Program-made: the position numbers and the translations under genes
Assembly (NCBI RefSeq): GCF_029854705.2
Contig: NZ_CP139035.1
Span: forward strand, 124,001-188,000
Reading direction: 5' to 3'
Length of the DNA stretch: 64,000 bases
Source of the DNA: Akkermansia sp. N21116
Lineage (GTDB): Bacteria > Verrucomicrobiota > Verrucomicrobiia > Verrucomicrobiales > Akkermansiaceae
The notes under the pieces: generated by a model
What the model saw: only the letters and a program-made list of their open reading frames with translations
Told to the model about the DNA's origin: nothing
Databases searched by the model: none
In this document: positions 20,208-28,764 of the stretch, one piece after another
Numbering within the stretch: the first letter of the stretch is position 1
Layout: each line of letters begins with the position of its first letter

Positions 20208-21035
20208 TCAAGTTCTTTTCGTGGCCGACTTCTCACAACATTCTTGACGGAGAATTTTCGAAAATCGCGGATTCCCCAACAGTCCCATATGAGAAATCCC
20301 GGGCAACTCCCGGTAATTCGTCAGATTGGGAAAAAGACGAGCCAAATTTCTCGCATGATGTACGGGGATCACCCGGTCTTCTTCTGCCGCATAAATCGCC
20401 ACGGGACATGTGATGCCGGGAGCCAGCTCATCGGAACGAAACGGAGAATCCAAAAGCCAAGACACCGGGAGCCAGGGAATCATCTCCTTTGCTACCGACT
20501 CCAAACTGTCAAACGGGACCAAAAGTACCATCTTGCTCACAGGACGCTGTGAAGCAACCTGGACGGCAACCCCCGATCCAATGCTCTGCCCCAGAAGAAC
20601 AACATCGTCCCATGATTTTCCCCTCCCGGATACGGCAAGGTCAAGCAAGACCACGGCATCATCCACAACGTCCTTTTGTGAAGGAGAACCCGTACTTCTC
20701 CCGAATCCACGGTAATTGACTGCCAGGAAAGAACACCCCCAAGTCACCAGTTCCTCCGTTCTGTACAGAACATCCTCGGCATTGCCTCCATAATATACGA
20801 TCAAGGGAGTCCCTGGCACCTCTCTCGACCAACCTTCCAGAGTTTCTCCATTGACGGAAAAAGTATGGTAATAAGAGTGCAATATTTTTTCCATGAATAC
20901 AGGACGTTCGTCCGGATTAATCATGGATTGTCCGGGAAAAACAAACTTGTTAGTGCAATGACTCAATACCAAAAACAACATGGCCGCGACAACAAGCAGT
21001 CCGAATCGGAAACAATATTTTTTCCTGAAAACCAT
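20208..21035 (-). CDS. Membrane-anchored alpha/beta hydrolase (copy 1)
   Basis: 275 residues. One N-terminal transmembrane helix (LLVVAAMLFLVL) is followed by an alpha/beta hydrolase domain of the ABHD12/17-like type: oxyanion region VYYGGNAEDV, NYRGFGRSTGSPSQ, nucleophile elbow GQSIGSG, acid in AAEEDRVIPVHHARN and His in GISHMGLL. Substrate unknown; esterase or thioesterase activity is likely. It is a paralogue of the next gene upstream (21078-21914), with the same motifs throughout, so the two arose by tandem duplication. Confidence 0.85.
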   Translation of the reverse strand: MVFRKKYCFRFGLLVVAAMLFLVLSHCTNKFVFPGQSMINPDERPVFMEKILHSYYHTFSVNGETLEGWSREVPGTPLIVYYGGNAEDVLYRTEELVTWGCSFLAVNYRGFGRSTGSPSQKDVVDDAVVLLDLAVSGRGKSWDDVVLLGQSIGSGVAVQVASQRPVSKMVLLVPFDSLESVAKEMIPWLPVSWLLDSPFRSDELAPGITCPVAIYAAEEDRVIPVHHARNLARLFPNLTNYRELPGISHMGLLGNPRFSKILRQECCEKSATKRT

Positions 21036-21077
21036 GATGGTTCTATATATTTTCCCTTTTGAACGAAAGTCAAGTTC

Positions 21078-21914
21078 CTATCCCTTTCCGTCACCCAGAC
21101 AAAAATTCCGGAAAGCCCGTTCAAAACCATACGCGTCTTCCAGCTCCATGTGATGAACGCCGTCAAATTCGCGGTAACAGATAAGCTGGGGGAAAAGAGA
21201 AGCAATACGCCGAGCATGATGCACAGGTATCACCTCATCTTCCAGTGCGGCGAAAACAGCAACGGGACAAGTGATGGCAGGAGCCAGCAAGTCAGACCTG
21301 AACGGAGATCTCAATATCCACGAAACAGGATACACGGGCAATTTTTCCTTGGCAACGGCTTCCAGACTGTCAAACGGAACCTGCAGAACCAGCTTGCCAG
21401 GAGGACGCTTGGAAGCAACGGCAACCGCTACCCCCGATCCGATACTTTGCCCGACAAGGACAACCTCGCCGGAAGGAATGTCCATTTTCCCACAAACCTG
21501 ATCAATCAGAACAATGGCATCATCAATAAGAGCCTGTTCCGAAGGCGAACCCGAACTGTTGCCGAATCCCCGGTAATTGACAGTCAGAAAGGAACATCCC
21601 ATCCCGTCGAGAAATGGAACATGCCAGGCGACATCTTCTCCGTTGCCTCCTAAAAAAACAATGAGAGGAGTCCCGGGAACGTGTTTAACCCATCCTTCCA
21701 GCGTTTCCCCGTTCACATGGAACGTACGGGAACATGGCTCCAGATATTTTTCCAAAAAACTATGCCGAAGGGATGGAAACACCATCCATTGACCGGGAAA
21801 AACGACATATCCCTGAAATAGAATCAAAATGGCAAACAACAAGAAATAGATGCGAACCAGAGCCAGCCCCGTTTTCTTCAGTCTGGAACACCATTTCCGT
21901 TGATCCCATTTCAT
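21078..21914 (-). CDS. Membrane-anchored alpha/beta hydrolase (copy 2)
   Basis: 278 residues with the same layout as its neighbour: N-terminal membrane helix (IYFLLFAILILF), GGNGEDVAWHVPF, NYRGFGNSSGSPSEQ, nucleophile elbow GQSIGSG, acid ALEDEVIPVHHARR and His in GVHHMELE. The shared stretches VNGETLEGW and VPGTPLIV confirm recent paralogy. It starts just after the queA stop codon (13 bp) on the same strand, so it may be read from the queA transcript. Confidence 0.85.
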   Translation of the reverse strand: MKWDQRKWCSRLKKTGLALVRIYFLLFAILILFQGYVVFPGQWMVFPSLRHSFLEKYLEPCSRTFHVNGETLEGWVKHVPGTPLIVFLGGNGEDVAWHVPFLDGMGCSFLTVNYRGFGNSSGSPSEQALIDDAIVLIDQVCGKMDIPSGEVVLVGQSIGSGVAVAVASKRPPGKLVLQVPFDSLEAVAKEKLPVYPVSWILRSPFRSDLLAPAITCPVAVFAALEDEVIPVHHARRIASLFPQLICYREFDGVHHMELEDAYGFERAFRNFCLGDGKG

Positions 21915-21927
21915 ATTCGTCCTCTTT

Positions 21928-22905
21928 CTAGAGAATTAACATGCAATCCCCATAGGAATAAAAACGGTAACGTTCCCGGATGGCCTCTTCATAGGCACGC
22001 AACACGAGTTCTCGCCCGGCAAATGCACTCACCAACATAATCAACGTACTCTGCGGCAAGTGGAAATTGGTAATCAGGGCATCGACCACCTTGTACTCGT
22101 ACGAGGGGTAAATGAAAATGTTGGTAGAACCTTCCGTCCCCTTCAAAGGAAGCCCCTGAGTATTAGCCAAGTGTTCCAGTACACGGACGGATGTCGTCCC
22201 GACGGCAATCACGCGTTTGGCAGCGGATACGGCATCGGCGGTTTCCTGCGGCATGACAAAATGCTCCGTGTGCATCTCGTGCTCCTCAATACGATCCACC
22301 TTTACCGGGCGAAACGTTCCAACGCCGACATGGAGAGTCACGAAACTATGAGGTATGGAAGCCAGCAACTCCGGCGTAAAATGAAGACCAGCTGTCGGGG
22401 CAGCAATGGCACCGTTATGAGCTGCATACACCGTCTGATAACGTTCCTTGTCCTCGGGGTCGCTCTCGCGGTTCATGTAATGAGGCAGAGCCAGACGTCC
22501 GTATTGTTCCTCATCCACTTCGGCATCAAACCGGATGATGCGGTAACCCTCTGCGTCAATATCCTCCACTGTACCCATAGCCTCGCCGATCTGCACCGTC
22601 TTGCCGATTTTCATCTTGCGCCCCGGGCGCACCATGCACTTCCATAGCGTCGGAGACAAAGCGCCTGCCCGCACCAGCTCAATAGAGCCGTCATTCGAGA
22701 AAAACCGGGCTGGGACCACACGCGTGTCGTTCAGAATAAAGTGATCCCCTTCCTGCACATAATCCGGGAGATCGGAAAAATGACGGTGCTCAATTACCCC
22801 ACTATCACGATGGATCACCATCATGCGGGATGAGGCACGATCCGGCAGAGGACGATCGGCAATGAGTTCCTCGGGAAGGTTGTAATCAAAATCAGTCGTA
22901 AGCAC
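21928..22905 (-). CDS. queA: S-adenosylmethionine:tRNA ribosyltransferase-isomerase QueA
   Basis: About 325 residues. It forms epoxyqueuosine at the wobble base of certain tRNAs. The family landmarks are FDYNLPEELIADRPLPDRASSRMMV, FILNDTRVVPARF, YQTVYAAHNGAIAAPTAGLHFT and NFHLPQSTLIMLVSAF near the C-terminus. The GTG at 22905 (VLTTDFDYNLPEEL) fits the usual N-terminus; the frame is open to a TTG at 22941, which would add 12 atypical residues. The gene is at the head of the minus-strand hydrolase pair. Confidence 0.95.
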   Translation of the reverse strand: MLTTDFDYNLPEELIADRPLPDRASSRMMVIHRDSGVIEHRHFSDLPDYVQEGDHFILNDTRVVPARFFSNDGSIELVRAGALSPTLWKCMVRPGRKMKIGKTVQIGEAMGTVEDIDAEGYRIIRFDAEVDEEQYGRLALPHYMNRESDPEDKERYQTVYAAHNGAIAAPTAGLHFTPELLASIPHSFVTLHVGVGTFRPVKVDRIEEHEMHTEHFVMPQETADAVSAAKRVIAVGTTSVRVLEHLANTQGLPLKGTEGSTNIFIYPSYEYKVVDALITNFHLPQSTLIMLVSAFAGRELVLRAYEEAIRERYRFYSYGDCMLIL

Positions 22906-22981
22906 AGCACATGGGATTGCCTTTTCGAGCCAGAAGGTCAAGCAGAGAAAAAATGATGTCCAAAAAATTATCGTTTCTTCT

Positions 22982-23010
22982 TTGCCAACAATCCTCTGTC
23001 ATGTTACAAA
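22982..23010 (+). promoter_or_regulatory. Candidate promoter of floA
   Basis: TTGCCA at 22982-22987, a 17-bp spacer and TACAAA at 23005-23010. The floA ATG is only 6 nt beyond the -10-like element, so the transcript would be leaderless or nearly so. Confidence 0.4.
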
Positions 23011-23016
23011 ACGAGC

Positions 23017-24051
23017 ATGCCATTAGCAGAAATTCCTGGAGCATTGTTCGCCATCGTTATCCTGGTCGTTATCGTCTTCGTCCTGATCACGGGTGCCATT
23101 ATTGCCAAATTTTTTAAGACATGGCTGCGTGCTCGCCTTGCCAAAGCCCCCGTATCCATGGCCAACATGCTGGGTATGTGGCTCAGGAAAGTGCCCTATC
23201 CCCTCGTTGTCGATTCCCGGATTACTGCCGGCAAGGCAGGACTGCCCATCTCCACCGACCAGTTGGAAGCCCACTACCTGGCCGGCGGCGACATCATTAA
23301 TTGCGTACTCGCCCTCATCGCCGCTGAAAAAGCCGGCATTCCCCTCACCTTTGACCGGGCATGCGCGATCGACCTCGCCGTCAAAGGAACGGAAAAAACT
23401 GTTCTTGAAGCCGTCCGAACCTCCATCAACCCCCGCGTCATCGACTGTCCGAACCCTGCTTCCGGTCAAACCCGCCTGACGGCTGTCGCACGTGACGGTA
23501 TCGCCGTAGCTGTTCGCGCCCGAGTTACCGTCCGTACCAACCTTGACCTCTTCGTCGGCGGCGCCACGGAAGAAACCGTTGTCGCCCGTGTCGGAGAAGG
23601 CATCGTCTCTGCCGTCGGCTCCGCATCCTCCTACAAGGACGTCCTCGAAAAACCGGAAAACATCTCTCAGAAAGTCATGGATAAAGGCGTTGACGCCTCC
23701 ACGGCTTTCGAAGTCATCTCCATCGACATCGCCGATGTAGACGTCGCCGGAAACGTCGGTGCCCGCCTTCAGGCGGAACAGGCCGAAGCCGACAAGCAAA
23801 TTGCCCAGGCCAAAGCCGAAGTACGGCGCGCTGCCGCCGTCGCCACCGAGCAGGAAATGTCGGCCCGTACCCAGGAAATGCGGGCCAAAGTCGTCGAGGC
23901 GGAAGCTGAAATCCCCATGGCCATGGCAGAAGCCTTCCGCAATGGCAACCTCGGCGTCCTCGACTATGCCCGTTACCAGAATGTCATTGCGGATACGAAA
24001 ATGAGGGATGCCATCGCCGCCCCCTCATCCCCCGCACCCGGCACCAAGTAA
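23017..24051 (+). CDS. floA: Flotillin-like protein FloA
   Basis: 344 residues. An N-terminal membrane segment ([20 protein letters not shown]) is followed by the SPFH-like core typical of FloA/Yqf[38 protein letters not shown], and the helical region rich in Ala, Glu and Gln ([20 protein letters not shown]). FloA organises membrane microdomains in bacteria. The end of the protein is Pro/Ser-rich. An unrelated membrane-anchored gene follows 145 bp downstream. Confidence 0.95.
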   Translation: MPLAEIPGALFAIVILVVIVFVLITGAIIAKFFKTWLRARLAKAPVSMANMLGMWLRKVPYPLVVDSRITAGKAGLPISTDQLEAHYLAGGDIINCVLALIAAEKAGIPLTFDRACAIDLAVKGTEKTVLEAVRTSINPRVIDCPNPASGQTRLTAVARDGIAVAVRARVTVRTNLDLFVGGATEETVVARVGEGIVSAVGSASSYKDVLEKPENISQKVMDKGVDASTAFEVISIDIADVDVAGNVGARLQAEQAEADKQIAQAKAEVRRAAAVATEQEMSARTQEMRAKVVEAEAEIPMAMAEAFRNGNLGVLDYARYQNVIADTKMRDAIAAPSSPAPGTK

Positions 24052-24196
24052 GCCCCTCGGGGTATCCCACGATTCCGCCCATCCTGCGCCATCATTCCCG
24101 GTACGGGGCAAGGTTCATCCTCGCTCCGTATCAGTTACAAAACAGGCAACATTCATTTTCCAATCACCTTATCCTCCCCCTTTCGCGACAAACATC

Positions 24197-24790
24197 ATGC
24201 CTGCCTTCATCCCATGCCTTGCCGAAGCCAATATCTGGGCCAACCTCGGAGTTCTGCTTCTCATCGGCGGATTCATACTGATCGGCAAATTGATGGATTA
24301 CCTGAAGGGCAAGTTCGAACAAGCCACCAAAAAATCCGCTGAAAGCCCGGCAGAAAGGAAAATCCGCAAAGTCATCGAGCAATCCCGCACCCGGCAACCT
24401 GGCAACTACCGGAAGCAAGGTCAGCCAGAGCACCCCATGCACCGTCAGCATGTGCCTGCCGTTTCTCCAAAACAACAGGATGCTTATTCCACACCCGGAG
24501 CCATACCCCCCCCCGTTGCTTCAGGAAACGTCTCCAACAGTGAAGAACAGGCTGCCGCCTCCATTCAATCGCTCTCCAATGCGGAACAGGAAGCTCTCGC
24601 GAGTCTCCAAAACAAACATGCTACCACCCCGGCGGCAAAACATCAGACGATCCACCACGCCAGCCAACCCGCTGCCACATCAGCCACGGATCTACGGCAC
24701 GACCTGAACAACATCCAGGCACTCCGCACCGCCATCCTCTACCGGGAAATACTCGACAAACCCGTTGCCCTACGAGATACATCCCGCTAA
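24197..24790 (+). CDS. Membrane-anchored low-complexity protein
   Basis: 197 residues from the ATG at 24197 (MPAFIPCLAEANIWANLGVL), which opens directly into one transmembrane helix at about 15-33. The frame is open upstream into floA, but that part is Pro-rich and unconvincing. After a basic stretch (KGKFEQATKKSAESPAERK) the protein is Gln, Pro, His and Ala-rich, probably disordered, ending with a short helix (LRTAILYREILDKPVALRD). Function unknown; possibly a partner of FloA given the position. Confidence 0.6.
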   Translation: MPAFIPCLAEANIWANLGVLLLIGGFILIGKLMDYLKGKFEQATKKSAESPAERKIRKVIEQSRTRQPGNYRKQGQPEHPMHRQHVPAVSPKQQDAYSTPGAIPPPVASGNVSNSEEQAAASIQSLSNAEQEALASLQNKHATTPAAKHQTIHHASQPAATSATDLRHDLNNIQALRTAILYREILDKPVALRDTSR

Positions 24791-24879
24791 CCAAAAGTCT
24801 TTTATATCCGCCCACAGACAACAAATTTGTTCCCTGTGAGCGTCTTTTTAGCCTTCCCACCCCTATCGGCACCAGTTAA

Positions 24880-24942
24880 AAATTGGGAATTTATTAATTA
24901 TCCCCAATTTATGTTGACATTGTATGTACAAAGACATATTGA
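24880..24942 (+). promoter_or_regulatory. Inverted repeat and candidate promoter before the exported paralogue pair
   Basis: AAATTGGG (24880-24887) and CCCAATTT (24903-24910) form an 8-bp inverted repeat 15 bp apart. TTGACA follows at 24914-24919, with only a poor -10 match (TATTGA, 24937-24942) at 17 bp. The repeat could be an operator or a terminator of the upstream gene; the region is much more AT-rich than its surroundings. Confidence 0.4.
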
Positions 24943-24999
24943 TTTTGATAATCAAAAAAACTTTTTCATCTTTCTCTATTCTTACCCAAGCATCCCGCC

Positions 25000-25836
25000 A
25001 TGAAAACAGTATCTGTCTCATGCAAGGCGTTCACGAAAAAACTCGGAAGCATCTTCCGGCTTGCGCTTCCAGTCCTTCTTGCCGCCACCTCCAGTCTGGC
25101 TCTAGCCCAAAGTAAAATCCCCCCTCCGTCCGACATCCATGTCTCTCTCATGGAGCTGAAGGCATGCTACATCACGGACGATCCCGCGAAAAAAATGTTC
25201 CTGAACTTCCTCGTCAGGTCAACGGAGTACGACATCATTGCAACGAACTGGAAACCAGCCGTCTCCGAGCCCCTGTTCAAGAAACTTGATGCCTCTGATT
25301 CGACCGGAGCACAATGGAAAATTTACCTCCTGTGCGCGCGACAGGAGTTGAACGACATCAAACAGCCCATCATGCTCGACTACGGGGCATGTAGTAACCG
25401 CCTCCCCTCACCCAACGCAACATGGTTCAGCATCAAGGGCGGTCTCGACCTGATTATCTCCAGGAAAGACAACCTCCGGGAAAGCATCTCCGTCACGACG
25501 GATGTCGATAGCCATGCATCGTGCGATCTGGAAGGATACACCATCAGTTCATCAGTCGATACGAGAACCCCCAACATCAAAGGAGAGCAACGCGTTCGCA
25601 TTTCCATCAAGGGGAACAATATCGAACTCATTCGTGATCTCATCATCTCCTCGGAAGAAGGCGAAAAGCTGAGTACCCAGAGGCTCTCCCCAACAGGTAA
25701 CCAAACAGTTAACTATTTCGATATCGACATCAAACACAAGAAAATCAAAGTTCAACTCATCCTCTGGGACAAACTGGAAACCACCACGGTTCCTGTCGAT
25801 ATCAAGGCAAACCTCGGTAATGAAAGCCATGCCTGA
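25000..25836 (+). CDS. Exported protein of unknown function (paralogue 1)
   Basis: 278 residues. An N-terminal export signal (basic head, hydrophobic core LALPVLLAATSSLALAQ) is followed by a beta-rich body of about 245 residues. The segment LPSPNATWFSIKGGLDLIISRKD is matched in the next gene by LPSPGATWIHLKGSIPFVVAKD, and both proteins end in a (V)PVDI/PIDF-x-LGN strand, so they are paralogues. No enzyme motif is visible. The next gene starts 46 bp downstream. Confidence 0.7.
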   Translation: MKTVSVSCKAFTKKLGSIFRLALPVLLAATSSLALAQSKIPPPSDIHVSLMELKACYITDDPAKKMFLNFLVRSTEYDIIATNWKPAVSEPLFKKLDASDSTGAQWKIYLLCARQELNDIKQPIMLDYGACSNRLPSPNATWFSIKGGLDLIISRKDNLRESISVTTDVDSHASCDLEGYTISSSVDTRTPNIKGEQRVRISIKGNNIELIRDLIISSEEGEKLSTQRLSPTGNQTVNYFDIDIKHKKIKVQLILWDKLETTTVPVDIKANLGNESHA

Positions 25837-25882
25837 AATGGCTGAAGCACCAATATTCCACCCCTTTCTCCGCTTCCCGCTC

Positions 25883-26698
25883 ATGAGAACCACACATTTT
25901 GCTCTGATCTCCACAATCGCCATCGGCATGATGGCTCCCTTCGCCCTGGCTCAGGAAAAGCCACAGAAAGAAGGTGTCCAGGTGGCAGTCAAAGACCTCG
26001 CAATCACCTACATCTCCCTCCTTCCGGAAACATCCCCGGCAGAGAAGCTAAAACAGCAAAACAATCCATTTGCCCCAAAACGATTTTTCATCTCACTGGT
26101 ATTCAGTTCCGAACAATATCCAGCCATCCATCCAAGACTCAACCGTAACATCAAACTACAGTGTACAGACTCCAACAACAAAAAATGGTCTGTCACAGCC
26201 CAACCCCTAACGCGATACGATAATTTCACCGACCCCAGTCTTACACTGACTGCCGACCAGCTCCCCTCCCCAGGTGCCACATGGATCCACCTCAAGGGAA
26301 GCATCCCCTTCGTTGTTGCCAAAGACACAAAGAGCACCTCCATTCGGGGACTCCAGTTCGGGGACAAGAAAAAAGCAGGTCCACTCTCCCTGCAGATGAT
26401 CACAGAAACACGCAAAGAGTCATACATCGATTCGTCCCCGTCGGACACCTACACCATTGAATCCATCAAGATCACCGCTGCCACAGCATGGCCCATCCAG
26501 ATCAGCACGCCCAACAAAACTCTGAATTGGAGCTCGGTATATCCAACAGAAAATGGCGCCTTCTCCTCCCACATCAATTTCCCCGAGGGATACGATAAGA
26601 AGACCCCCATCGATGTGGACATCGACTACAGAACCACCGAGACCATCAACGTGCCCATCGACTTCACCATCACGCTTGGCAACGCCACACCCCAATAG
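25883..26698 (+). CDS. Exported protein of unknown function (paralogue 2)
   Basis: 271 residues from the ATG at 25883 (MRTTHFALISTIAIGMMAPFALAQ, a good signal peptide); an earlier in-frame ATG at 25820 overlaps the previous gene and spoils the signal. The body is beta-rich and aligns by eye with paralogue 1 around LPSP-ATW and the final LGNATPQ. It most likely acts in the periplasm or at the surface. Function unknown. dinB converges on it from the other strand, 37 bp away. Confidence 0.7.
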   Translation: MRTTHFALISTIAIGMMAPFALAQEKPQKEGVQVAVKDLAITYISLLPETSPAEKLKQQNNPFAPKRFFISLVFSSEQYPAIHPRLNRNIKLQCTDSNNKKWSVTAQPLTRYDNFTDPSLTLTADQLPSPGATWIHLKGSIPFVVAKDTKSTSIRGLQFGDKKKAGPLSLQMITETRKESYIDSSPSDTYTIESIKITAATAWPIQISTPNKTLNWSSVYPTENGAFSSHINFPEGYDKKTPIDVDIDYRTTETINVPIDFTITLGNATPQ

Positions 26699-26735
26699 GA
26701 GGGCAAACGAGAATTGCTCAAGCAAAAGCGACGCA

Positions 26736-27830
26736 TCAATACTCCCCGAAGTCCAGCCAAAGTTGCTCCCAATCCTCCCCGTTCCTATCATCCACAGGAT
26801 TGGAAACCGATAACCCGAGCAAACGGAACGGACGAGTTCCCGTCTCCAGGCCGTCCAGCAGTTGATGTGCCAAAGGAAGAATATCTTCATACCCCATCAG
26901 GCAATCCGTCACCGTCATACAACGAGTCCGCTGCGTAAAATCCGGGAACTTCACCTTGATCGTCAGAGTATTGCCGCGAAACATCGAACGCTCCAGCCTC
27001 TTGGTCAATTCCCGGGCCACCTGAAGCAACTCCCTGTGACGGGCAGCATCCGCCGTCACATCCTCTGGAAACGTATGTTCACAACCGACAGACTTCCGCA
27101 CGCGAACCGCCTCCACCGGACGATCATCAATCCCCCGGGCACATTTGTAATACAGCACCCCGGCCTTGCCGAATTGACGAATCAGGAAATCGAGATCCCG
27201 TTCCCTTAAATCCCGTCCATTCGTAATCGACAACGCATGCATCCGCGATGCCGTCGCCTTCCCCACCCCCCAAAACATCTCAATCGGCAACTGGTCAATA
27301 AAAGCCTGGGCACGTGATGGATGAATCGTGAACAAACCGTCAGGTTTCCTGAAATCAGAAGCAATCTTCGCCAGGAACTTATTGTACGATACTCCGGCGG
27401 AAGCGGTCAGATTCAACTCTTCGGCAATCTCCGCCTTGATCCGGCGGGCAATATCCACAGCAAGCTCAATCCCCGGCTTGTTGAGCGTCACATCCAGAAA
27501 CGCTTCATCCAGCGACAAAGGCTCCACCACATCCGTATAGCGGTAGAAAATCTCGCGAATCTGTCGGGAAACCGCCTTATAAACATCCATCCGGCCTTCG
27601 ACAAAAATCAAATGCGGGCACAGTCTCATCGCACTCATCGACGGCATAGCCGATCGTACTCCGAACTTTCGTGCCTCATAACTCGCCGTCGACACAACGC
27701 TACGCGCGCCTTCGCGTCCCACGGCAATAGGCTTCCCCCGATACTCGGGAAAATCCCTCTGCTCGATCGACGCATAAAAGGCATCCATATCGATGTGAAT
27801 AATCTTTCTCTGTTCTTCAGGCTCGTCCAT
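26736..27830 (-). CDS. dinB: DNA polymerase IV (Y-family translesion polymerase)
   Basis: About 364 residues. Catalytic motifs are HIDMDAFYASIE (first Asp), GREGARSVVSTASYEARKFGV, and SLDEAFLDVT (Asp-Glu pair); the thumb has VGKATASRMHALSI and the little finger domain begins near SVGCEHTFPEDV. It copies damaged templates. The frame extends to a TTG at 27866, but the ATG at 27830 (MDEPEEQRKIIHIDMD) is the better start. Minus-strand hexamers TTGACG (27894-27889) and CGTAAT (27871-27866) with 17-bp spacing could be its promoter. It is the last core gene before the AT-rich island. Confidence 0.95.
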   Translation of the reverse strand: MDEPEEQRKIIHIDMDAFYASIEQRDFPEYRGKPIAVGREGARSVVSTASYEARKFGVRSAMPSMSAMRLCPHLIFVEGRMDVYKAVSRQIREIFYRYTDVVEPLSLDEAFLDVTLNKPGIELAVDIARRIKAEIAEELNLTASAGVSYNKFLAKIASDFRKPDGLFTIHPSRAQAFIDQLPIEMFWGVGKATASRMHALSITNGRDLRERDLDFLIRQFGKAGVLYYKCARGIDDRPVEAVRVRKSVGCEHTFPEDVTADAARHRELLQVARELTKRLERSMFRGNTLTIKVKFPDFTQRTRCMTVTDCLMGYEDILPLAHQLLDGLETGTRPFRLLGLSVSNPVDDRNGEDWEQLWLDFGEY

Positions 27831-27969
27831 ACACAGAGCATCTCGTCCCGAGAGCCTCTCATTCAATTACGACACAACCAACCCCAAACGTCAATCATCT
27901 AAAACAACTGATCAAAAGAGGACAAAAAATAACATCGCCAATCTATAAAGGAATGAACCCAACCAAATA

Positions 27970-28764
27970 CTATGATCGAGCCTTAATATCGGCACATGCT
28001 TTACAAGGAATAACAATAAGACAAATCGATAAAAATATCGCAACATAAATCTTGGAATACGTCAAATATCGTTTGAAAATTCCTTTATTGTCCATTGATA
28101 TCAGTTCGATATTTTGACGAATCAATAAATAGCGCATGGCCTTGGCCCCCCATTCTTCCAAATTGCGCTTTTGTATGTGCGGCTTATTTCCGTTGAAATT
28201 ATCTAGAGCTTTAACAGACACATAATTAGTACTAATCATTTCTTTTATGTATGACCTGGTGCTAGTTGGGATTTCATTCCAATCAATAATAACTGGAGTA
28301 TCATAAGTAAAATAACGACTCGCAGGAATTAACAATTTAGCGTGATCCAATTTTTTTGCCAAAATAAGTATTCGTCGTTCATCCGCTTCTTCCGTTTTAT
28401 CTCTCTCCTGCTGAGCCTGTTCTTTATCAAGAACCGTCAGTGTTCCTCGATATGAGTTTTCAAAGTACCCTGGTTTAGAAAGAACTTTATCTGAGAGAGC
28501 ATGAATTTTTTCAGGATTTTCTCTCATATCAACAACAAAGTTATGAAGGGATTCACAACTCTGCCAAATTAAAATACCGATATATGCTAAAAATCCACAT
28601 ATGAATACAATCGATAAACTAACTCTATTTTTATGCCATTTTCGGTTCCAGCAGCACCCCCATATAGTAATGAACCCATATGAAGCGAACAGGCAAACAA
28701 TTAGTGCCGAAAAGCTCCATAAAATATGTTCATGAAACTGGTAATCAATTAATAATGTAATCAT
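27970..28764 (-). CDS. Three-TM membrane protein B of the tubulin/motor operon
   Basis: 264 residues. Layout: transmembrane helix at about 14-36, a conserved-looking WGCCWNRKWHKNR segment, second helix at about 48-67, an extracytoplasmic domain of about 155 residues with many Glu/Lys (KEQAQQERDKTEEADERR), third helix at about 235-255, and the ending ACADIKARS. The same order, motif and ending occur in the protein at 37803-38696, so the two are paralogues at opposite ends of the operon. It overlaps the MotB-like gene by 4 bp (ATGA), which indicates translational coupling. It probably packs around the channel. No known family recognised. Confidence 0.75.
   Translation of the reverse strand: MITLLIDYQFHEHILWSFSALIVCLFASYGFITIWGCCWNRKWHKNRVSLSIVFICGFLAYIGILIWQSCESLHNFVVDMRENPEKIHALSDKVLSKPGYFENSYRGTLTVLDKEQAQQERDKTEEADERRILILAKKLDHAKLLIPASRYFTYDTPVIIDWNEIPTSTRSYIKEMISTNYVSVKALDNFNGNKPHIQKRNLEEWGAKAMRYLLIRQNIELISMDNKGIFKRYLTYSKIYVAIFLSICLIVIPCKACADIKARS

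Noticed and set aside
25820-25882. Upstream start for the second exported paralogue
   Set aside because: It would overlap the previous gene and destroy an otherwise clear signal peptide beginning at 25883.
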